Assembly (NCBI GenBank): GCA_016293615.1
Contig: JAEDDX010000097.1
Location: 1-6,155, forward strand
Direction of reading: 5' to 3'
Length of the DNA stretch: 6,155 bases
From: Acetatifactor sp.
Lineage (GTDB): Bacteria; Bacillota; Clostridia; Lachnospirales; Lachnospiraceae
Position 1 is the first letter of the stretch. The number at the start of each line of letters is the position of its first letter. Under the pieces are notes generated by a model, which made no database searches, was not told the origin of the DNA, and worked only from the letters and a program-made list of their open reading frames with translations. Positions 1-4,269 of the stretch are shown one piece after another. Made by a program: the position numbers and the translations under genes.

Positions 1-71
1 CATGCCCGGTTGCAGACGAATCGGAACTTGCAGGAAGGCGTCCCCGCCAAGCCTGTGTGTCTGTTGCAGAC
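1..71 (-). repeat. Inverted, diverged copies of the 55-bp repeat (left arm)
   Basis: Read on the minus strand, this stretch is a diverged version of the 55-bp units at 146-352. TTGCAGAC occurs at 10-17 and 64-71, 54 bp apart, which is the array period. Positions 1-17 match the reverse complement of the unit variant with GCCGGACATG at 15 of 17 bases. Positions 32-71 match the reverse complement of the first direct unit (the AATCAGAC variant), including AGGCGTCCC and GTGTCTG. The two alternating variants therefore appear in mirrored order. The copy at the edge is cut by the window start, so the inverted array may continue upstream. Confidence 0.75.
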
Positions 72-80
72 TGTAGTGAG

Positions 81-131
81 TCGTCGGTACTTAGGTCCTG
101 TACTTTAGGACCTTATGTACCGCTACGACGA
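81..131. repeat. Central hairpin between inverted and direct arrays
   Basis: TCGTCG (81-86) pairs with CGACGA (126-131). Inside it, GGTACTTAGGTCCT pairs with AGGACCTTATGTACC with one bulged base. The hairpin lies at the centre of symmetry between the inverted copies at 1-71 and the direct array from 146 on, so the whole of 1-220 can be drawn as one imperfect palindrome. There is no T-tract after it, so it does not look like an intrinsic terminator. Function unknown. Confidence 0.65.
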
Positions 132-145
132 ACTCCAAGCGAGAG

Positions 146-352
146 CGGGTCTGCAATCAGACACGCAGGGATTAGGCGCAGGGACGCCTCCCTGGGCCGG
201 CGGGTCTGCAGCCGGACATGTTGGGATTAGGCGCAGGGACGCCTCCCTGGGCCGGCGGGTCTGCAATCAGACATGTTGGGATTAGGCGCAGGGACGCCTC
301 CCTGGGCCGGCGGGTCTGCAGCCGGACATGTTGGGCTTAGGCGCAGGGACGC
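146..352 (+). repeat. 55-bp direct tandem array, about 3.8 copies
   Basis: The word CGGGTCTGCA recurs at 146, 201, 256 and 311, exactly 55 bp apart. Units are 146-200, 201-255, 256-310 and a truncated 311-352 that stops after GGGACGC. Units 1 and 3 carry GTCTGCAATCAGAC and units 2 and 4 carry GTCTGCAGCCGGAC. Both versions fold into a 5-bp hairpin (one with a G-T pair), so pairing is kept. Each full unit also holds CAGGGA-CGCC-TCCCTG, a perfect 6-bp stem. No spacers separate the copies, so it is not a CRISPR. The stretch before the next gene (1-397) holds no other gene and no convincing promoter. Confidence 0.9.
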
Positions 353-397
353 AATTCCGAAACAGGAGAGCAGCAATACAGAAAAGAGGTTTTGAGA

Positions 398-2398
398 ATG
401 AGTAAAGTACCCGTGAGTGAAAAGTATGTAAAGACCTATCATATGCCCCCTGAGGTGACCTATGACTGGGTGAAGAAAGAGTCGATAGAGAAGGCACCCA
501 TCTGGTGCAGCGTGGATCTGCGCGACGGCAACCAGGCCCTGATCGATCCCATGAGCCTGGAGGATAAGCTGGCGTTTTTCAAGATTTTGGTGGATATCGG
601 TTTCAAGGAGATCGAGGTGGGATTCCCTGCTTCCTCCGACACCGAGTACACCTTTATCCGTACCTTGATTGAGAAAAATATGATTCCCGATGATGTGACC
701 ATCCAGGTTCTGACACAGGCGAGAGAGCATATCATCAAGAAGACCTTTGACGCGGTGAAGGGAGCCCCCCATGCCGTGATTCACCTCTACAACTCCACCT
801 CCGTGGAGCAGAGAGAGCAGGTGTTTAAGAAGGATAAGGAAGCAATTAAAAAGATTGCCGTCGATGGTGCGAAACTGTTGAAGAAGATGGCTGACGAGAC
901 AGACGGCAACTTTACCTTTGAGTACAGCCCGGAGAGCTTTTCCCAGACGGAAGTGGATTACGCCCTGGAGGTCTGCAACGCGGTCCTGGATGTCTGGCAG
1001 CCGGATGCTGCGCATAAGGCCATCATCAACCTGCCCACGACCGTGCAGGTGGCAATGCCGCATGTGTTTGCCTGCCAGGTGGAATATATGCACAAGCATC
1101 TGAAATACAGAGAAAATGTCGTCATCAGCGTCCATCCCCACAACGACAGAGGCTGCGGCGTCAGTGACGCGGAGTTCGGCGTGCTGGCAGGTGCGGACCG
1201 TGTGGAGGGGACTCTGTTCGGAAACGGCGAGCGTACCGGAAATGTGGACCTGGTCACCGTTGCCAACAATATGATGTGCCACGGCGTCGAGAGCGGACTT
1301 GACTTCTCCCACATTATGCAGATCAGAGAAGCTTACGAGAGATTCACCGGCATGAAGGTGCATGAGAGAACTCCCTACGCAGGCGATCTGGTATTTACCG
1401 CTTTCTCCGGCTCCCATCAGGATGCCATCAGCAAGGGCATGACCTGGAGAAAAGAAGGCAAGACAGGCAACCGCTGGGATATTCCCTATCTGCCCATCGA
1501 TCCCTCCGATGTGGGCCGTGAGTACGAGTCCGATGTCATCCGTATCAACAGCGTATCCGGTAAGGGCGGCGTAGCCTTCGTGCTCAAGAACCAGTTTGGA
1601 TTCGCCCTTCCCAATGCCATGAAGGAAGAGGTCGGATACCTGATCAAGGGCGTTTCCGACAGACGCCATCAGGAGCTTCAGCCGGCAGAGATCTTTGCGA
1701 TTTTTGAAGAGACCTATATCAATGCGAACAGCACCTTCCGCATTCCCGAGTGTCACTTTAAGCAGGAAAACGGAATCCAGACAGAGGTTACCATTGAACA
1801 GAACGGTATTCCGAGAATCGTCAGAACCTCGGGCAACGGCCGTCTGGATGCAGTCAGCAACGCCATCAAGATCTTCTTCGGCATGAACTACGAGCTTTCC
1901 GTTTATGAGGAGCATGCGATTTCCAAGGGCTCCAGCTCCAAGGCAGCAGCCTATGTGGGCATCAACTACGAAGGCAGCCTGTACTGGGGTGTCGGCGTAG
2001 ACGAGGATATCATCAAGGCCTCCATCGCAGCGCTTGTGGTTGCGACCAATAAGCTTGCTGTACAGCAGCATATCACAGAGGGCAGAGAAGACCGTATCGT
2101 TGAGATCATCAACCATATCAGAAACGATTATAAAAATGTGACACTGGAGAGCCTTTCCGAGACCTTCCACCTTTCCAAGCCCTACCTCTCCAAGTACATC
2201 CGGGAGAAGGCAGGCATGACCTTCCAGGAAGTGGTGAAGGAAGAGCGTATGAAAAAGGCGCGCACCCTGCTTCGCGAGACCAACCAGACCGTCGAAACCA
2301 TCGCGGCTGAGGTCGGATATGAAAATGTGGAGCATTTTAACCGCCTGTTCCGCAAGAGCTACGGAATGACGCCCGTCCAGTACCGCAAGAAAAACTAA
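398..2398 (+). CDS. leuA: 2-isopropylmalate synthase (type 2) fused to an AraC-type DNA-binding domain
   Basis: 666 residues. Residues about 1-555 are a complete type-2 LeuA, which condenses acetyl-CoA with 2-ketoisovalerate in the first committed step of leucine synthesis in the cytoplasm. Visible motifs: LRDGNQ (41-46; R42 and metal-ligand D43), E179 in YSPES, HPHNDRG (246-252; metal ligands H246 and H248), GNGERTGN ending at N282, and SGSHQDA with H340. From about 447 comes the leucine-binding LeuA_dimer domain, with SGNGRLDA (478-485) and YEEHAISKGSSSKAAAY (503-519). From about 563 to 664 comes a full AraC HTH pair: first helix-turn-helix near 581-602, second in TVETIAAEVGYENVEHFNRL (631-650), closing with YGMTPVQYR. 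The reading frame is continuous, with no stop and no obvious internal start at the junction. ATG 398 is chosen for AGAGG at 385-389, 8 nt upstream; a TTG at 392 is less likely. Type-2 LeuA proteins usually end near 560 residues, so the extra 100 residues are a true extension. No leuBCD neighbour is visible. Dual enzyme-regulator function is inference. Confidence 0.93.
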   Translation: MSKVPVSEKYVKTYHMPPEVTYDWVKKESIEKAPIWCSVDLRDGNQALIDPMSLEDKLAFFKILVDIGFKEIEVGFPASSDTEYTFIRTLIEKNMIPDDVTIQVLTQAREHIIKKTFDAVKGAPHAVIHLYNSTSVEQREQVFKKDKEAIKKIAVDGAKLLKKMADETDGNFTFEYSPESFSQTEVDYALEVCNAVLDVWQPDAAHKAIINLPTTVQVAMPHVFACQVEYMHKHLKYRENVVISVHPHNDRGCGVSDAEFGVLAGADRVEGTLFGNGERTGNVDLVTVANNMMCHGVESGLDFSHIMQIREAYERFTGMKVHERTPYAGDLVFTAFSGSHQDAISKGMTWRKEGKTGNRWDIPYLPIDPSDVGREYESDVIRINSVSGKGGVAFVLKNQFGFALPNAMKEEVGYLIKGVSDRRHQELQPAEIFAIFEETYINANSTFRIPECHFKQENGIQTEVTIEQNGIPRIVRTSGNGRLDAVSNAIKIFFGMNYELSVYEEHAISKGSSSKAAAYVGINYEGSLYWGVGVDEDIIKASIAALVVATNKLAVQQHITEGREDRIVEIINHIRNDYKNVTLESLSETFHLSKPYLSKYIREKAGMTFQEVVKEERMKKARTLLRETNQTVETIAAEVGYENVEHFNRLFRKSYGMTPVQYRKKN

Positions 2399-2447
2399 AA
2401 GTAAGAAAATTAAAATAAGAAAAACTAAAATAGAAAAAGCTAAAAAT
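2387..2447 (+). repeat. Degenerate ~15-bp A-rich tandem repeat at the leuA 3' end
   Basis: AAGAAAAACTAAAA occurs exactly at 2387-2400, across the leuA stop codon, and again at 2417-2430. Degenerate copies lie between (AAGAAAATTAAAAT at 2403-2416) and after (AGAAAAAGCTAAAA at 2432-2445). Spacing is 14 to 16 bp. The pattern suggests slippage duplication of the gene end. The tract lies directly upstream of the -35 box at 2451 and could act as an A-rich UP element. Confidence 0.7.
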
Positions 2448-2450
2448 TTC

Positions 2451-2479
2451 TTGACAAATCAATCCAAGACACATATGAT
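2451..2479 (+). promoter_or_regulatory. Sigma-A promoter for the metal permease / Fur-type operon
   Basis: TTGACA at 2451-2456 and TATGAT at 2474-2479 are separated by exactly 17 bp, which is close to perfect consensus. Transcription would begin near 2486. An A-rich tract lies directly upstream. This is the strongest promoter in the window and the only visible one for the two following genes. Confidence 0.85.
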
Positions 2480-2481
2480 AG

Positions 2482-2525
2482 GGTTCTGGATGCAAATGCA
2501 ACTCATTTGCATCTGGGACCTTTTT
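2482..2525 (+). terminator. Terminator-like hairpin overlapping the operator
   Basis: The palindrome extends as RNA: GGTTCTG (2482-2488) pairs with TGGGACC (2514-2520) using three G-U pairs, giving a 17-bp stem with loop CAACT, followed by TTTTT (2521-2525). It could terminate transcripts reading through from the LeuA-AraC gene, which has no other terminator. It might also attenuate transcripts starting at about 2486, although those would lack the outermost few bases of the stem. Confidence 0.55.
2489..2513. promoter_or_regulatory. Perfect palindrome, probable Fur-family operator
   Basis: GATGCAAATG (2489-2498) and CATTTGCATC (2504-2513) are perfect 10-bp inverted repeats around a 5-bp centre. 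The inner 19 bp agree with the classical Fur box (GATAATGATAATCATTATC) at 12 of 19 positions, including AATG and TCATT. The site covers the expected start of transcription, a good place for repression. A Fur-family gene sits in the same presumed operon. The exact metal and regulator are inference. Confidence 0.6.
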
Positions 2526-2548
2526 CAATGAGGAAGGAGACATCATTT

Positions 2549-3391
2549 ATGTGGGACATGCTCTTGGATGCATTGCTTGATACCCTGAAGTTAATACCTT
2601 TTTTGTTCCTGACCTATTTCCTGATGGAGTATCTGGAGCATAAGACCGGCGATAAGACGGAGAAGATCATCCGAAAAGCAGGGCATTTCGGACCGGCAAT
2701 CGGCGGGGCGCTGGGGCTGCTGCCGCAGTGCGGCTTTTCTGCCGCAGCGTCGAGCCTGTATGCGAGCAGAGTCATCACGCTCGGTACCCTGATGGCAATC
2801 TATCTGTCCACCTCCGATGAGATGCTGCCCATCCTGATCTCTGAACGGGCCCCCATCGGACTCATAGCCAGATTGCTTGCCGTCAAAGGCGGCATCGGTA
2901 TTCTGGCAGGCTTCGTGATTGATTTTGTCCTGCGGCTGCGCAAGGTGGAGGAGCATGCACATATTCATGAGATCTGTGAACATGAGCACTGCCGCTGCGA
3001 GGAAGGCATTTTTAAGTCGGCGTTGATCCATACCGCGCAGATCTCCTTTTTTATTCTGGCAGTCAACGCTGCTTTGCAGGTGCTCTTCTTTCTGGTGGGA
3101 GAAGAGGTGCTCGCCGACCTGATCTGCTCGGTGCCGGCACTGACCCCCTTCTTCACCTCGCTTGTGGGACTGATTCCCAACTGCGCGGGCTCTGTCGTGA
3201 TCACACAGCTGTATCTCGAGCAGGTAATCGGAGGAGGAGCTGCAGTGGGCGGACTTCTCACCGGAACCGGAGTGGGGCTGCTGATTCTGTTTCGCGCCAA
3301 TCACCATCACAGAAAGCAGAATCTCTGCATTCTGGGTCTTTTGTACGGAATCGGTGTGGCTGCGGGACTGCTTCTGGAGCTGCTTTGGTAG
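2549..3391 (+). CDS. Putative heavy-metal permease, ArsP_2 family
   Basis: 280 residues, strongly hydrophobic, an inner-membrane protein with about eight to ten membrane segments. It resembles the ArsP_2 family (putative 10-TM heavy-metal exporters, sometimes labelled arsenic efflux or putative manganese transporter); the substrate is not established. The two halves share a motif: GLLPQCGFSAAASSLYA (56-72) and GLIPNCAGSVVITQLYL (207-223). Both have a P-x-C core, which points to an internal duplication with paired substrate-site cysteines (C61 and C212). The halves are joined by a hydrophilic loop at about 131-152 rich in His and Cys (EEHAHIHEICEHEHCRCEE), a likely metal-binding segment. A second His cluster, NHHH, is at 251-254. 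ATG 2549 is chosen because AGGAAGGAG (2531-2539) lies 9 nt upstream; ATG 2528 has no such site. It precedes a Fur-type gene and follows a Fur-like operator, so control by a divalent metal is likely. Transport direction cannot be read from the sequence. Confidence 0.8.
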   Translation: MWDMLLDALLDTLKLIPFLFLTYFLMEYLEHKTGDKTEKIIRKAGHFGPAIGGALGLLPQCGFSAAASSLYASRVITLGTLMAIYLSTSDEMLPILISERAPIGLIARLLAVKGGIGILAGFVIDFVLRLRKVEEHAHIHEICEHEHCRCEEGIFKSALIHTAQISFFILAVNAALQVLFFLVGEEVLADLICSVPALTPFFTSLVGLIPNCAGSVVITQLYLEQVIGGGAAVGGLLTGTGVGLLILFRANHHHRKQNLCILGLLYGIGVAAGLLLELLW

Positions 3392-3423
3392 ACATACAAT
3401 CTAAATTGCGGCGTGAAACAGGG

Positions 3424-3450
3424 TTGCGCGAACGGTGCTTGCCGGCGCAA
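3424..3450 (+). other. Intercistronic hairpin between permease and Fur-type gene
   Basis: TTGCGC (3424-3429) pairs with GCGCAA (3445-3450), and CGG (3433-3435) pairs with CCG (3442-3444) around a 6-nt loop with a 3-nt bulge. No T-tract follows. It lies in the 96-nt gap between the two genes, where no clear promoter is seen, so it may tune downstream expression or protect a cleaved mRNA end. Confidence 0.4.
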
Positions 3451-3487
3451 AACGCCTGACGCCGGAAAGCATAAAAGGATGATGCGT

Positions 3488-3943
3488 ATGAAAAAGCCTG
3501 ATAAAAGAATCGGTGTGTATGAGATGGAAGACAACAACATGACATTCCCGCAGGGGATCAAATGGACCAGACAGCGCAGGGCGGTCTATACGGTTCTGTG
3601 GAAAGCGAAGGAGCCCTTGAACGCTGCTGCCATCTATCGCCTGGCCTGCGAGGAGGGCAGTGGGGAGGAGTATGCACCCTCCACGATCTACCGCATACTC
3701 GCGGCGTTTGAGGAAAAGGGACTCGTCGAAAAGGAAGCCGACATGGCGGACGGCAATATTTTCTATTCTCTCTGCCGCGGCAGCCACAGACATTATGCCG
3801 TGTGCCTCGAGTGCAGGAAGCGTATTCCCCTGCCGAGCTGTCCGTTTGCCCATATGCACATGGAAAAAGAAACACAGGGTTTTGTCATCGTGGACCACAA
3901 GCTGGAGGTTTACGGATATTGCGCACAGTGCCGGACACAGTAG
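3488..3943 (+). CDS. Fur-family metal-responsive transcriptional repressor
   Basis: 151 residues, normal length for the Fur/Zur/PerR family. The N-terminal winged helix spans about 24-95: KWTRQRRAVYTVL, then APSTIYRILAAFEEKGLVEK as the recognition-helix region, then DGNIFYSL. The C-terminal dimerisation and metal domain has SHRHYAVCLEC (99-109) and VDHKLEVYGYCAQC (135-148). Two CxxC pairs (C106/C109 and C145/C148) form the usual structural zinc site, and H100, H102, D136 and H137 are candidate sensing ligands. Subclass (Fur, Zur, PerR or Mur) cannot be assigned from these residues. ATG 3488 is chosen for AAAAGG (3473-3478), 9 nt upstream. ATG 3479 and 3482 are too close to that site, and a start at 3413 would add residues the family lacks; ATG 3524 is a weaker alternative. 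It probably shares a transcript with the permease and represses it from the palindrome at 2489-2513. Confidence 0.92.
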   Translation: MKKPDKRIGVYEMEDNNMTFPQGIKWTRQRRAVYTVLWKAKEPLNAAAIYRLACEEGSGEEYAPSTIYRILAAFEEKGLVEKEADMADGNIFYSLCRGSHRHYAVCLECRKRIPLPSCPFAHMHMEKETQGFVIVDHKLEVYGYCAQCRTQ

Positions 3944-4022
3944 GGACGGTGCTTTTGTCACAGGGAGCAGCCCGGTGTCCCATGTGACAAAAGGAATGTC
4001 CCTCTGTCACACCTCTGTCACA
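3943..4022. repeat. GGGAC...TTTTGTCACA palindromic intergenic repeat with TGTCACA direct repeats
   Basis: CTTTTGTCACA (3952-3962) and TGTGACAAAAG (3983-3993) are perfect 11-bp inverted repeats, framed by GGGAC (3943-3947) and GTCCC (3998-4002). The last base of the upstream TAG stop is the first base of the element. Right after it, CCTCTGTCACA occurs twice in tandem (4001-4011 and 4012-4022). In all, TGTCACA or its complement occurs four times. It resembles short REP-like palindromes scattered between genes in Clostridia. The large stem could end the fur-like transcript, although no T-tract follows. Confidence 0.7.
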
Positions 4023-4039
4023 AAAATTGAAAAAAACAC

Positions 4040-4068
4040 TTGCTTTTTTGCCGCAGATAGTATATACT
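4040..4068 (+). promoter_or_regulatory. Promoter of first tRNA-Lys gene
   Basis: TTGCTT (4040-4045) and TATACT (4063-4068) are 17 bp apart. The -10 box starts 40 bp before the tRNA, nearly the same as at the second copy (39 bp). An A-run and two TGTCACA repeats lie just upstream. Confidence 0.75.
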
Positions 4069-4102
4069 TCCATTTGTTGCAAAACAGCAGCCAAATAAAG
4101 AT

Positions 4103-4175
4103 GCGCGATTAGCTCAGTTGGTAGAGCACCTGACTCTTAATCAGGGTGTCCAGGGTTCGAGCCCCTGATCGCGCA
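4103..4175 (+). tRNA. tRNA-Lys (anticodon CTT), copy 1
   Basis: 73 nt with a complete cloverleaf: acceptor GCGCGAT/ATCGCGC, D arm GCTC...GAGC, anticodon stem CCTGA/TCAGG with loop CTCTTAA (anticodon CTT at 4136-4138, reading AAG), 5-nt variable region, T arm CAGGG-TTCGAGC-CCCTG and discriminator A. CCA is not encoded. Identical in all 73 bases to the copy at 5726-5798. Confidence 0.97.
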
Positions 4176-4179
4176 TTTG

Positions 4180-4217
4180 AAAAGACTTTTGGGGTATCGT
4201 CCGCAAAAGTCTTTTTT
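4180..4217 (+). terminator. Intrinsic terminator after tRNA-Lys copy 1
   Basis: AAAAGACTTTTG (4180-4191) pairs perfectly with CAAAAGTCTTTT (4204-4215), with a 12-nt loop, and runs into TTTTTT (4212-4217). The stem is A/T-rich, so termination may be incomplete. No separate promoter is visible for the next gene. Confidence 0.85.
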
Positions 4218-4269
4218 CGTATTTCTGGAAGTAAAAGGGAGCAGACAGAAGGGAGCACGGAGAAGAAAC

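Noticed and set aside
100..131. T-box riboswitch upstream of leuA
   Set aside because: GTACCGC near 117-123 recalls the T-box end, but AGGGTGG is missing, no terminator/antiterminator pair follows, and the segment fits the repeat palindrome better.
146..352. CRISPR array
   Set aside because: The 55-bp units are head to tail without unique spacers, and no cas gene is present. The same holds for the 74-bp array at 5947-6155.
227..2335. A 702-codon open frame on the minus strand
   Set aside because: It lies antisense to the LeuA-AraC gene and reads through the 55-bp repeats. Its protein shows no recognisable domain, while the plus strand has conserved catalytic motifs. It is a codon-usage shadow.
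2489..2513. MntR/DtxR-type operator
   Set aside because: The palindrome lacks the usual DtxR or MntR core words, whereas AATG-n5-TCATT and the neighbouring Fur-family gene favour a Fur-type site.
3413..3487. N-terminal extension of the Fur-type protein from 3413
   Set aside because: The extra residues are not family-like, the region carries a hairpin, and the best ribosome binding site points to ATG 3488.
4177..4269. Upstream TTG start for the CAP protein
   Set aside because: It would begin in the tRNA terminator and bury the signal peptide 31 residues in; ATG 4270 has a ribosome binding site and puts KK plus the hydrophobic stretch at the N-terminus.
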